Shown here: positions 46,801-52,549 of the stretch, piece by piece
How the letters are laid out: every line of letters begins with the position of its first letter
Position numbering within the stretch: the first letter of the stretch is position 1
DNA from: Pandoraea communis
GTDB lineage: Bacteria; Pseudomonadota; Gammaproteobacteria; Burkholderiales; Burkholderiaceae
Direction: 5' to 3'
Assembly: GCF_902459745.1 (NCBI RefSeq)
Contig: NZ_CABPSJ010000002.1
Coordinates: forward strand, 868,001-932,000
Length of the DNA stretch: 64,000 bases
Position numbers and translations under genes: made by a program
Notes under the pieces: model-generated
The model's input: the letters and a program-made list of their open reading frames with translations, nothing else
Told to the model about the DNA's origin: nothing
Database searches by the model: none

Positions 46801-47063
46801 GCCGTGGGGTCCATCAGCGACGTGACCGGCATGCCGTTCGGCAGACGCCCCGTTTGCGACGCCGTTGCCTGTGCGGCACCGCGGGCGGCAAACCATGCGT
46901 TGCTGAACGCCTGTTGCGCATGCGCTGCCCCCATCGTGGTGAGAAGCAGCGTGATTGCCTGAGCAACGGGGGCCACCCTGCGTGAACGGCGCTTACGTCC
47001 TATGCCGTTTCTGCAACCGCTGCTCTGCATTGCCGTTGCCCCTTCGCGTCCACGCATGCTCAT
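34821..47063 (-). CDS. Giant filamentous-haemagglutinin-type exoprotein 2 (TpsA-like)
   Basis: A 4080-aa product from ATG 47063, with GAGG upstream and an extended signal peptide ending at AHA (47-49). It is closely parallel to exoprotein 1 at the N-terminus (QQAFS..WFAARGAAQ, GRLPNGMPV.SL, LNWETFNVGRNT, DWAVLNRVNDP, NRNGVIFGG, DTRNLV). A long beta-helix-like repeat region and a DUF3739-like C-terminal part follow. The two end in a common pattern, VDP..(L/W)ARL(T/S)D.ER.AL. The middle regions differ in length and sequence, so the pair is an old duplication. No TpsB gene is adjacent. Confidence 0.85.
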   Translation of the reverse strand: MSMRGREGATAMQSSGCRNGIGRKRRSRRVAPVAQAITLLLTTMGAAHAQQAFSNAWFAARGAAQATASQTGRLPNGMPVTSLMDPTAQQQQANAQLQRSIANLSSAAQNIAAMQAAQANARAAAASSDTTIPDGLTEGGLKVDTNSLTKGWINAQAPTQTSANGKTHVNIQQTANKAILNWETFNVGRNTSVNFAQQSDWAVLNRVNDPQARPSQIQGQIHGDGTVLVLNRNGVIFGGTSQVDTRNLVVAAARMSDAQFQMNGIYGANGTTPTFTDALGKVEVQAGANITTRTPTSVTQGGGYVLLLGNQVSNAGTIVAPQGQVALAAGDSFVIRKGVGTDANTPSTTRGNEVSPQFVAQSTAGKVVNSGLLMSPEGDITLAGRDVQQLGTAVSTTTVNTRGTIHLLNSASDTLGKVTLGSGALTSVLISDNGATALDSQRAALMQDSAKQDSLRAGMSSGLFDNLSRLSDRRDQSRVEIVSGGNVEFQGNSLTLATGGQLAVSATGRSFVANGAQLDVSGAVGVSLSMDSNNVKINVQGNEQRDAPGNRDNTALNNANVYIDRRRLIYVPASVGGYANERWYTAGGLLEVGGYLANQTHGIGEWAAQGGTVTIGGNEVVTQKGALINLSGGSLNVQTGYLNHTWLKGVDGQLYNVNTAPSNVLYTGVYNGFEVEHRRWGKNLTESYASPLIAPTRVLQNGYTVGRDAGRLSISAPTAVLEGDVVANVYTGPVQTQARPSGLTDGYTLSQFAVPRAGSLTLGQYTGVGRTGAFATDVVIGDINDITNGMSVGDTLTDTRKNTVWLDASRLNQTRFGEIDLVTAGTIGVRSDLQLDNGGRLALSAPSVDVMANLFAPSGTVAIANQFLKAGDQYATVLLPADGAVHLTLAPGYRISTRGVWVNAALDPDTTSQVTYLNGGSVTFDSTGDLTIGSGSVIDVSSGGAILAGGKTKGGTGGNVTLIAGDGIVGKSVGTLTFDGTVVAYGVNGGGTLTLSTPDSILIGNSAGVAGGTLAAGTPAPVSVKLAQTLTIPAGTPLPMDLVEKHTTMVYDTPLQVDVTMSAVPVGATLMDWIVPTGLILKSKDFNNQDVYYFAGDTLPAGTVLSGWGGNGVFLKGTVVPSNVFPNGVPVNPYQFVFAAGSVVSVPKTYDVGAILPAGTSLAQTIAVTPVPTFNTGTSGSGSSLFNAGFANYDINGGHGVRVDNGVALAPVMPVYRFTADSMKAVTGSDPSKALALWTPPLFAENPQTDTISQRAGASIALRSLTKDEQGNPSGGTVAIAPGASITVDPGQSITLDGFGQITVDGALNARAGKINLIGDADGAFPTSRNFDENGVVRGTSLWLGPNAKLDVSGLGYTALDTNGRTYGTVFDGGTINLSGGTSFVVIRPGAELNADGASVLVDTATVTGQPANASGRMSRVSNGGAIAVSSFAGSYLDGNLHAFSGGAGASGGDLSVSMLTPFYPDQAGLIPSSVLVPSTLTVTQSRPEAPDLSGPGAPVAALPLGRTSVSADMVKGGGFSSLSLTSGDYMMFKGDVSLALDKSLKLNANAYTSGEQLVAGDDPAAKATGNTVRLAAPYVLLSGTRVAPPDGVRSGSIANPGASGRPTTATFEIDANLIDVQGPVIFSSYSSYYDSVNYVNVDTSSPGFRNTRLVSQGDIRFLPTPSMQQGTTLITSWDMDLDAAQVYPTTGAVANIVAGQQRNSDFAGTLTLGRTTAVTPDAPLSVFGMLFLSAPNVRQGGVLRAPFGKLLIGPTTAALQGASVYTKDIEFLPGSLTSVAMDGMTVPYGGTVDGVTYTYNGTALAPLIGNGIGLTYTAGGSGISLEGLTMRVDSGAVLDLSGGGTIAGAGFVSGRGGSVNVLNTPLVNANPTMKLSKASDKVYAIVPGYTSAYAPIAAENGAGDPAVGQRVTIGDGVPGLPAGTYTLLPSNYALLPGAYRVEIGGTGQHLPALATAAGNGTYLVSGYTSIANTSARSQLPSTVLVTPGTAVRKYSQYNEQSYADFMTAQIRQFGGLAPMLPRDGKGLGFTFDVPYAPDPMPSTSVLSFNGKALFQPAAGGVAGQVAVLNIGEITTGDVTPGFNGLSVNAASLNAIGAPRLSINGTVGPIDGVFVFQTSPQANDLYVRDGVTLSAGEIYLVGNNLNIGNGVTLTTIGRGPATFDTASTGMLFSPGTATVLGLSNGDIQFLGSSQSAGSINIGAGSGLYAEGTLAFATNGASNIDDSARFGARNIALAVGTLNVGDAAQVAAAGNPAGVVFNQSVLNTLLQGDPTHGAPALQRLTLSTANSINLFGSNGLDTRGTGVNLVLNASAIYGVGAVGDQAVVAADRITWNGVQGVGAPAIAAGGPGTGNGSLQFIAKEIDLGHVETLDTSNVTRTIYGFNDINFAASDRVVSAGRGALYVYQAPGTQAGDVFGQSGTGGNLTLTTPLLTGAAKSIMNYTAGGTLSVVAPAGAAPATATTTVAGAEIDLSGNNVNLGSTVLLPSGKLAVDAANDIVLDGISRIDLSGQPTVIQTATAYGFGGTASFRSAQGNLRQLAGSVVDVSAKQADAGTVSFDAAKGTLSLGGSLLGKADDGFTSGAFGATAGTFADFGGLNALLTQGGFFASRSFDQKLGDLVVGNGVKAHSIGISADGGTLTVNGSVDASGAAPGTIRLSGGNGLTLGSSAVLDAHGTILQVDSYGAPIEAKNRGHVELTAAGGTLTLAPGAAIDVSTPGAKHYGDIILNAMRTAETSGDIAIDAAGPLTIRGADSVALNGVWTYTLPSGSVITQSTMDGYDAASTAFIDTATGNGALTARTAGLAAYGNVYHLRPGVQIASLGDLATSGDIDLAKYRYGSGADRNPSSATYGAGEPMALVLRAGGNLRVDGSISDGFMGTAAGAPVFSAVTPTTFSTDTAHFAKQGSLLWRLLPSNVMEVSDSAGWVVPTLNTGGALPAPFRPMSADGTTYATGAVIPYGTKLTKLYVPVGAETSAANSLKLQTDPGSPAASATSARATMLAPGMRSASLRLVAGADLAGADQRALLPVAALGGSGNLTLSDSVYDPSQTGTFFSVLRTGTGGLDLLAGGSFSEATPYGVYTAGTQAAPILAADGHNPYNLPGIATGNLLQAWYTEHGGDLLLQAQQDVTGNIQMTNNPLRYVNSNLVGNWLNRQGGGGATTDPTAWSINFGSLAKTDAYTTGLQLIGFQGIGTLGGGNLTVIAGRDAGVTSATAGGLVSTGLDLAVASTGRVLADGSLVQTGGGDLTLKVGGMLNGAPPIAAAGFLRDYYGSLSALRGNTSVNAGSVGSIAVETGGVNWTTYDPRASDPNAIKLTSRTKGPTVLTGDGIANVTARGDLVLGGAGDAGMSILTDIAGGYYTNASGAVTKSGFTKFSLWTPSTALNLLSAGGDVAPLSGASGSDRQNALGFYPGSLSVASLNGDIRFGDGSIELMPSPVGQLRVLSAGSIYGGGLSIAMSGADYASVATPGHPFFASLDGFSLTTLTNASINAGTRINSASPLAFGEDYPSGNLHAQDATPAQIYAGIDIDDLQIGMSVIRNRTASSGFIPDHGIWYVAAKPFEVIAGRDIVGTGTVPSTFLNQSASDVSLMQAGRDIIYQSASIVGPGLLQVQAGRNVYQGYYGQLQSIGDVTHPANANGGAGVSVLAGVGANGPDYTRFARLYFDPANQLASGAPLADSGKVVHAYGDELVTWLQSRFGYQGAPSDALAYFLALPQKQQGVFVRDVYFKELLLGGREYNDATSPRYGSYLRGREAIATLFPTSDAQGKPITYDGAITLFSSVTGSTTVNGKPVPVTTDATVSTNFGGAIQMLNPGGRTLVGVEGVTPGANAGVVTQGEGDIQLYSRDSILLGLSRVMTTFGGSIQAWSAQGDINAGRGAKTTVLYTPPKRVYDDSGNVTLSPSVPSSGAGIATLAPLPEVPPGDVDLVAPLGTIDAGEAGVRVSGNVNFAALAVVNAANVQVQGKSTGLPVIAAVNVGALTNASATAAQAASAAQDAVARERVAQRQNTPSIFSVRMLSTGAGANDGTGGSDTPPASRVRGTLGYDPSSLLQLVGSGNHVDPRQLARLTDEERRALNTH

Positions 47064-47170
47064 GCCCGAATCCTCGCTAATAGTTGATCGTTCCCGGCAA
47101 ACTCGCCATTGGCGTCCCGTCGGAAACGTGCACATCGCCGCTTTTGGCGTTGTGTTGGCTTCCCGAGTCG

Positions 47171-47211
47171 CTAAGACGAATGGGTATTGCGAAAACCCTC
47201 AACTATTTCCC
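47171..47211 (-). promoter_or_regulatory. Cassette-2 sigma promoter-like motif before giant gene 2
   Basis: Minus strand: GGGAAATAGTTGAGGG (47211-47196), 13 nt, CATTCGTCTTAG (47182-47171). TTCGTC is shared with cassette 1. The TTGAGGG block is shared only with the fecR2 motif. It is about 108 nt before the ATG. Confidence 0.6.
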
Positions 47212-47302
47212 GATCATCGATACCTGCGAAATGCCGTCGTCGAATCGATCAACGCTGCGTGCTGCACGCAGCCAGATGGCGGCACTTCCGCACAAGAGAC
47301 CG

Positions 47303-48304
47303 TCAGCTCAGAATCAGCAGTCCTCCCGGCAATGACCTGGCATTCAGATCGAATGTGCTCTCCAGTTGTGATAGCGCGGCGTCGAGCGAAGCGATGCGGA
47401 AACGTCCCGTTACCCGCTGATTTCGGGCGGCCTCGCTCACGAGCACGACGCGCCCGGCGCGATAGCGATTGATCTCGGCGACGACATCGACAAGGCGAAT
47501 CTGGTCGAACACCAGTTCGCCTCGGCGCCATGCGCTCACCGCTTGTGCATTGACGTTGCCGACATCGCTAATCACGTGGTCGTTGTAGGCCACCTGCTGA
47601 CGCGCCTGCAAGGCGCGCTTGCCTGCCGGATGGGAGACCTGCACCGAGCCGTCGATGCACGTGACACAAGCTTTGCCATCGAGATACCGCACTTCGAAGC
47701 GTCCGTCATGCGCGCGAGCGCTGCCCGCGCCCGCGGACATCGTAAACGGTTCGGCCACCCCCCCCAGATCGACGGCGGCCTCGCCAGAGAGCAGCGTCAT
47801 GCTCACCGTTTTGCCGTTGTGCACGCTTTGCCGGATGCGGGTCTGCGTGTTGAGCGTGACAACGGTCTGTGCCGCCAGCGTCAGCGTGCGTTGCTCGCCC
47901 ACGGCGGTACGTTCGTCGCCCCCCCATGGGTCCGGCAGGGTGCGGCGAAACACGTCCGGATAGAACCCTGCGACGGCCGCCGCCGCCCCTACTGCCACCG
48001 CGCCGCCGATGAACGCACGACGCCCCGCCGAGGGTTGCCGCCGTGCAGGACGAGCGGGCGCCGGTGCCGGAATCGCATTCGGATGCCGATCGGCATACAT
48101 GCCGCTTGCCGTGCGCAGTGTCGCCCAGCGGTGCTTCACTGTGTTGAAGGCCGCCTTGTGATCGGCGCTCGTGTCGAGCCAGCGACGAAAGGCTTGTGCA
48201 TCGACTTCGGTCACGTCACCGGAATCCAGCAGCCGCAGCCAGACGCGCGCCTGCCGTTGCAGGTCGTCCGAAGAGGAGGCTGAATGAGTGTCGCGTGTAT
48301 TCAT
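47303..48304 (-). CDS. FecR/VreR-type anti-sigma factor 2
   Basis: A 333-aa protein with the same layout as the first copy: an N-terminal sigma-binding domain, a Pro/Ala/Arg linker, twin-arginine-like GRRAFIGG (Arg95-Arg96), a membrane helix, then a FecR domain with TAVGEQRTLTL and SGEAAVDL. The CVTC pair is at 213-216 and the C-terminal STN-like domain ends SLPGGLLILS. Conservation of CVTC in both anti-sigma factors suggests a structural or redox role. It partners the sigma gene immediately upstream. Confidence 0.88.
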   Translation of the reverse strand: MNTRDTHSASSSDDLQRQARVWLRLLDSGDVTEVDAQAFRRWLDTSADHKAAFNTVKHRWATLRTASGMYADRHPNAIPAPAPARPARRQPSAGRRAFIGGAVAVGAAAAVAGFYPDVFRRTLPDPWGGDERTAVGEQRTLTLAAQTVVTLNTQTRIRQSVHNGKTVSMTLLSGEAAVDLGGVAEPFTMSAGAGSARAHDGRFEVRYLDGKACVTCIDGSVQVSHPAGKRALQARQQVAYNDHVISDVGNVNAQAVSAWRRGELVFDQIRLVDVVAEINRYRAGRVVLVSEAARNQRVTGRFRIASLDAALSQLESTFDLNARSLPGGLLILS

Positions 48305-48390
48305 TGCGTCAAAATGGGCGCCATGCCAAAGGCAGGCAATTTAGCGGTATCGATGTCGCGGAACTGCGCATCTCCGGATGCCGCCAATGT

Positions 48391-48430
48391 GTGGACGAAC
48401 GGCACCCCTCAAATCCCTCAATTATTTTTT
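48391..48430 (-). promoter_or_regulatory. Cassette-2 sigma promoter-like motif before fecR2
   Basis: Minus strand: AAAAAATAATTGAGGG (48430-48415), 13 nt, CGTTCGTCCAC (48401-48391). It overlaps the last codons of the sigma gene, the same arrangement as in cassette 1. Confidence 0.62.
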
Positions 48431-48934
48431 GGCTTTCAGTTTCTCGTCCAGAAAATCGTGTGCACGGCGCAACTCGTTCTCGACAACGCGCAGCGAAACC
48501 CCCAGGCGCTCGGCCACGGCTTTTTGAGGCAATCCTTCCCATCGAACCAGTAACAGCACCTGACGACGCCGTTCAGGCAGCCGCTCCATCAATTGCATGA
48601 GGGCATCGAGTTCCGACCGATCTTCCGCAACGCGTGCGGGGCCGGGCGCCGTGTCCGACAGATGCATCAACGTATCGACCTCGTCGAACGAAAGCGAACG
48701 GCTTTGCTTGCGCTGTGCGTCGAGCGCGATATTGACGGCCACACGTACCAGATAACTGCCCGGGCTCTGTACCGTCTCGCTCGCTCCCGGCTCCTGCGTT
48801 TGCAGCTTGACCCAGGCGTCGTGCAAGGCGTCGCCCGCCAGATCGCTGTTGCCGAGCAGGCGTGTGAGACGGCGCTTCAGATTGTGGTAGTGCCGGGTGA
48901 GGTACTCGGGCAGGGGTCTGACATTCTCGGTCAT
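48422..48934 (-). CDS. FecI/VreI-type ECF sigma factor 2
   Basis: A 170-aa product from ATG 48934, overlapping the STN-gene stop (ATGA). Sigma-2 shows KRRLTRLLGNSDLAGDALHDAWVKL and sigma-4 shows ERRRQVLLLVRWEGLPQKAVAERLGVSLRVVENELRRA. It is similar to sigma 1, but its recognition helix has V-VENELRRA instead of T-VESDLKRA. This fits the different upstream block of its two predicted promoters. Confidence 0.9.
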   Translation of the reverse strand: MTENVRPLPEYLTRHYHNLKRRLTRLLGNSDLAGDALHDAWVKLQTQEPGASETVQSPGSYLVRVAVNIALDAQRKQSRSLSFDEVDTLMHLSDTAPGPARVAEDRSELDALMQLMERLPERRRQVLLLVRWEGLPQKAVAERLGVSLRVVENELRRAHDFLDEKLKAKK

Positions 48935-49707
48935 GAATGACCGTCCTTGCCCTGCGACCGGCAAACGGGGGATGCGTCGGCGTGGTCAGGGTCGCGTGGC
49001 AGCAACACCATCGTCAGCGGTTGCGCCAGATCCGGAGGCGGCGCGCCGTCAATGCGCACAGTTGCCAGCACCCCGAGCACAGCAGCATCGCGCCTGCGCT
49101 CTCCGGTCGATGTCAGTAGACGGGCCTGACGCAGAGTCCCCGTCGCATCGATCTCGAAACGCAGCAGCGTTCGGTATTGCCCCGGCCGGGTGAGCGTATT
49201 GGCACAAAGCGCAGCCCAGACGCCCGCCTGCACCCGGCCGGCATAGGCAGTGGCCGGCGCGTCGTAGCTCGGCGACGACGACTCGGTCGTCGACGCCTTG
49301 AGTACGAACGCTTCTGCGGGACCCGTCCGGGCGCGCTGGACGGTGAGCCCCGAGCCCGTCAGCAAACGCTCCAGCGCGGTGTCGGCCGGAAGCTCGCCGT
49401 GTACGGGCGATGAGGTGAGGCCGGCCACCTGAGCACTGCTAAAGAGAGCGGGACGGCCGGAGATCATGGCGTAACGTTGCAGGGCATCGGCCAGTGGCTG
49501 CGCAGGAATATCGAAGAAGAACGACTTGGGTTCGGCGCCGGACTTCGGCGTTTGTTGCACGGTGATTGCCGGCACGGCAGACCGTCCGGGCTCACCGTCG
49601 GCACCGGCGAAGGCATCGACCGGCGCACTTCGCGCGGGCGTCGTCCCCACGCTCAACACCAGTAGCAGCCCCCCACAGCGGCGTAGACCAGGCAAGTACA
49701 GACGCAA
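48931..49707 (-). CDS. Exported STN plus TonB-C-like signalling protein 2 (VreA-like)
   Basis: The frame opens much further upstream, but coding character starts near TTG 49707, which has GGGAG about 9 nt before it; this gives 258 aa with a signal peptide (LRRCGGLLLVLSVGTTPARSA). An STN domain (FDIPAQPLADALQRYAMISGRPALF...ALERLLTGSGLTVQRA) is followed by a TonB-C-like domain (PGQYRTLLRFEIDATGTLRQARL). It is parallel to protein 1, including a Cys in WAALCANTLTRPG and one near the C-terminus. The start is tentative; no ATG in frame is well placed. Confidence 0.72.
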   Translation of the reverse strand: MRLYLPGLRRCGGLLLVLSVGTTPARSAPVDAFAGADGEPGRSAVPAITVQQTPKSGAEPKSFFFDIPAQPLADALQRYAMISGRPALFSSAQVAGLTSSPVHGELPADTALERLLTGSGLTVQRARTGPAEAFVLKASTTESSSPSYDAPATAYAGRVQAGVWAALCANTLTRPGQYRTLLRFEIDATGTLRQARLLTSTGERRRDAAVLGVLATVRIDGAPPPDLAQPLTMVLLPRDPDHADASPVCRSQGKDGHS

Positions 49708-49922
49708 GATGCATGCTCCCGACTTCCGAAAAGACAGCGCGTCAGGCAAAGCGCCGGCCTCGCTGCGCGCCGGACGGCACGCGTCAGTCGCCCATGCAGC
49801 ACGCAACTCTGGAAAATACGGATGATGACATCGGAGTACGACAATTCTGTTACACCCCGCGACTGGCATTCGATGGCAAGGGGAACACGTTGCTGGCGGG
49901 CAGTCGGCCCGCATCGGCCGTA

Positions 49923-51167
49923 TCAGGGAAGGCCGTGCCCTTCGAGGTGACATTGGCGAGGTCGATGAACCTGCCGGCGCAACGCGTAAGCGGCCACGAC
50001 GGCCGCAGCAAAACCCGATGCCGCACCGACACAGAGCGACCAGCGCGGGCCGCCATGGTCGGCGACCCAGCCCACGATCGGAGCCCCGATCGGGGTGCCC
50101 CCGAGTGCGATACCCAGGCGCAGCGCCATCACCCGCCCTCTCATGGCGGGCTCGGTCGAGAGCTGCATCAGGCTGTTGGTCGTGTTGGTGAAGGTCAGGG
50201 CGGCCACCCCGATGACGACCAGCGCGCCAGCGAACAGCCAATAGTTCGGGGCGATGGCGGCCAACGTGCAGCCCAGTCCGAAAGACAGGGTACTGATCAA
50301 TAGCGACACGAACTGCGGGCTGCTACGACCAGCGGCAAGCAGAGCGCCCGAGATCGTGCCAACGGCCATGATCGATGACAAGAGACCATAGCCGCGCGCA
50401 TCGGTGTGGAAGACCCCCACGGCCATGGTCGAGATGAAGATCGGAAAGTTAAGGCCGAATGTGCCGATCAGGAACAGCATGACCAGGATTGCCTTGAGGT
50501 CCGGCCGGGACCAGACATAGCGAAATCCCTCGGTGAAGCCGCCCTTGCTGCGGCGAGCCCTCGCGCTGAGACGCAGTTCGGAGACGCGCAACAACGACAA
50601 GGAGGCGAGAACCGCAACAAAACTGGCACCGTTGATCAGGAAAGCCCAGCCGGTGCCGACCGAAGCGATGACCGCGCCGGCCGCCGCAGGCCCGATCATC
50701 CGCGCGGCGTTGAACGAGGTCGAATTGAGCGCAACGGCGTTCGACAGATCCGCGTCGCCGACCAGTTCTGCCACGAAGGTCTGGCGCACGGGCGCATCGA
50801 AGGCTGCCGCGCAACCGGACAGAAAAGCCAATAGATAGACATGCCAGAGCTGGACGGCGCCCGCGACGGTGAGCCCTCCCAATGCCAAGGCAAGCGCGCC
50901 CATCGTTGCCTGAGTTGCCATGAGGAGCTTGCGCTGGTTGAAGCGATCTGCCGCGAAGCCCGTCCAGGGCAGTAGCAAAAGCTGCGGCCCGAACTGGAGC
51001 GCCATGACCGTACCCACGGCCGAAGCGCTATGGTGCGTAAGTTGAGTCAGCACCAGCCAGTCCTGAGCCGCTCGCTGCATCCAGGTGCCCACGTTGGAAA
51101 CCAACGCGCCGACCGCCCAGACCCGATAGTTGTAGCCCCTTAGCGAACGAAAGACACCGGAGGTCAT
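49923..51167 (-). CDS. MFS exporter (EntS-like MFS_3 type)
   Basis: A 414-aa protein with about 11-12 membrane segments. N-terminal features (NYRVWAVGALVSNVGTWMQRAAQDWLVLTQ; GFAADRFNQRKLL as the loop 2-3 motif A region) match the MFS_3/enterobactin-exporter subfamily. It is the last gene of the MarR-led operon, so export of the inducer of the MarR regulator is likely. The substrate is unknown. Confidence 0.88.
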   Translation of the reverse strand: MTSGVFRSLRGYNYRVWAVGALVSNVGTWMQRAAQDWLVLTQLTHHSASAVGTVMALQFGPQLLLLPWTGFAADRFNQRKLLMATQATMGALALALGGLTVAGAVQLWHVYLLAFLSGCAAAFDAPVRQTFVAELVGDADLSNAVALNSTSFNAARMIGPAAAGAVIASVGTGWAFLINGASFVAVLASLSLLRVSELRLSARARRSKGGFTEGFRYVWSRPDLKAILVMLFLIGTFGLNFPIFISTMAVGVFHTDARGYGLLSSIMAVGTISGALLAAGRSSPQFVSLLISTLSFGLGCTLAAIAPNYWLFAGALVVIGVAALTFTNTTNSLMQLSTEPAMRGRVMALRLGIALGGTPIGAPIVGWVADHGGPRWSLCVGAASGFAAAVVAAYALRRQVHRPRQCHLEGHGLP

Positions 51168-51172
51168 TGCGC

Positions 51173-51502
51173 TCAGGAACGCTCGAGCCTATGACCATCG
51201 TGCAGGCGGCCAAATAGCCGCGCGCAAAGCAGGCCAATGACCAGAATGCCGAGCGCGAACGCAACGGCATCGCCCGTGATCTTCAATTCGAAATCGCCGA
51301 CGCGGCAGACGAGCACGTAGCCGACGACGATATTGAAAAAGCCCCAGAGCACGTTCACGGTCGGAGACGAAAGCCCTTGCCCCGGCGGCTTGGCGAACGG
51401 GCTCTGAAACGGCTTTCCCATCACACCGCTGACGAAATGCGGCACCGCGTTCGTGAGAAAGGCACCGCCGAAGAAATAGGACACGAGATGCAGCCATTCC
51501 AT
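51173..51502 (-). CDS. Small membrane protein, unknown function
   Basis: A 109-aa protein with about three hydrophobic segments (LVSYFFGGAFLTNAVPHFVSG, VNVLWGFFNIVVGYVLV, AVAFALGILVIGLL). It is placed between the hydrolase and the exporter with tiny gaps, so it belongs to the operon. I recognise no family with confidence. Confidence 0.65.
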   Translation of the reverse strand: MEWLHLVSYFFGGAFLTNAVPHFVSGVMGKPFQSPFAKPPGQGLSSPTVNVLWGFFNIVVGYVLVCRVGDFELKITGDAVAFALGILVIGLLCARLFGRLHDGHRLERS

Positions 51503-51504
51503 TT

Positions 51505-52068
51505 TCAGGCGTTCCTCGTTCCGAGCAGATCGACGATTTCCTGGGCGGTGCCAGTTTCTCCCAGCCTCGGGAAGACATTCTTGATGCTGTAGTCGTGCGT
51601 CTCGAGGCGCGCGTCGGTCATGGCGTCGATGGCCAGAGTGACGTTGAATCCCTGCTCATATGCCTGGCGAGCGGTCGCCTCGATACCGGTTCCGGTGGCG
51701 ACGCCCGTGACGACAACCTGGGTGACGCCCCGTGCCTTCAACCGGTCTTCGAGGTCAGTGCTGGCGAACGCGCCCCAGGTCTGCTTCGTCACGACGATGT
51801 CGCCAGACTGTTGGTCGAGTTCGGGGATGAGATCAGTCCATCCGGGCGGGAACGGTTCACTGCGGCGAGGCTGCTCAGTGCGGCCCGGTGCGCCACCGGC
51901 GACATTGACGAGCACGACGGGCAAGCCGCGTGCGCGAAACGCGTCGAGCAACGCTCGCGTGCGTTCCACGACCTTGTCTATGCGGTGAACGAAGGGGAAG
52001 CCGACGATACCCTTTTGCAGGTCGACGATGATAAGGGCAGTGTTCGGATCGAGCGTGGTGATGGCCAT
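51505..52068 (-). CDS. Isochorismatase-family hydrolase
   Basis: A 187-aa protein with the isochorismatase fold: catalytic Asp16 in IIVDLQKG, Lys95 in VTKQTWGAF and the TGVATGTGIEATARQAYEQG loop. The nucleophilic Cys used by amidase members is Gly128. That position is also Gly in true isochorismatases such as PhzD, so the enzyme may cleave an ether rather than an amide. It sits in an operon with an MFS exporter and a MarR regulator. The substrate is unknown. Confidence 0.82.
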   Translation of the reverse strand: MAITTLDPNTALIIVDLQKGIVGFPFVHRIDKVVERTRALLDAFRARGLPVVLVNVAGGAPGRTEQPRRSEPFPPGWTDLIPELDQQSGDIVVTKQTWGAFASTDLEDRLKARGVTQVVVTGVATGTGIEATARQAYEQGFNVTLAIDAMTDARLETHDYSIKNVFPRLGETGTAQEIVDLLGTRNA

Positions 52069-52096
52069 AGCTATCCTGAAAGGGTGCTGGAATCAC

Positions 52097-52549
52097 TCAG
52101 AAGTCGGCGAGCCGCTGCAGCAATTTCACCGCGTCCGCGAGTGCGTCCTGTTCTTGGGGAGACAACTGCGTTTGCAGGGCACGAAACAGCCAATCCTCTT
52201 TGGCGGCCCGACTGGCGTAGAGGGTTTTGCGGAAATCGGGCGTCAGGGAGATCAGGGTTTGCCTGCCATCGGTCGGGTCGGGTTCGCCGCTCACGGCCCC
52301 CGTCGCCTCCAGACCGGCTACCGTGATACGCATGGACTGAGGACGCACGCTCTCCGCCCGCGCGAGGGCTGAGACGGTTGCAGGGCCGTCACGATCCAGA
52401 CGGAGAAGCACCGACTTCTGAGCGGATGTGAAGTCGCCCGGATGCGCTTGCTCCCGCACCCGTCGAACCAGTTTGCTCAGGGAAATGCGCAGCTCACCCG
52501 CCAAGGCGGCCAACCTGAGAGTCTCGGATGTGTGTGATTGTTTGACCAT
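52097..52549 (-). CDS. MarR-family transcriptional regulator
   Basis: A 150-aa protein with the MarR winged helix (FTSAQKSVLLRLDRDGPATVSALARAESVRPQSMRITVAGLEATGAVSGEPDPTDGRQTLISLT). It is the first gene of a four-gene minus-strand operon (hydrolase, membrane protein, MFS exporter). A perfect 10-bp inverted repeat sits about 23 nt upstream of its start and is very likely its own operator, giving autoregulation of the operon. Confidence 0.9.
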   Translation of the reverse strand: MVKQSHTSETLRLAALAGELRISLSKLVRRVREQAHPGDFTSAQKSVLLRLDRDGPATVSALARAESVRPQSMRITVAGLEATGAVSGEPDPTDGRQTLISLTPDFRKTLYASRAAKEDWLFRALQTQLSPQEQDALADAVKLLQRLADF

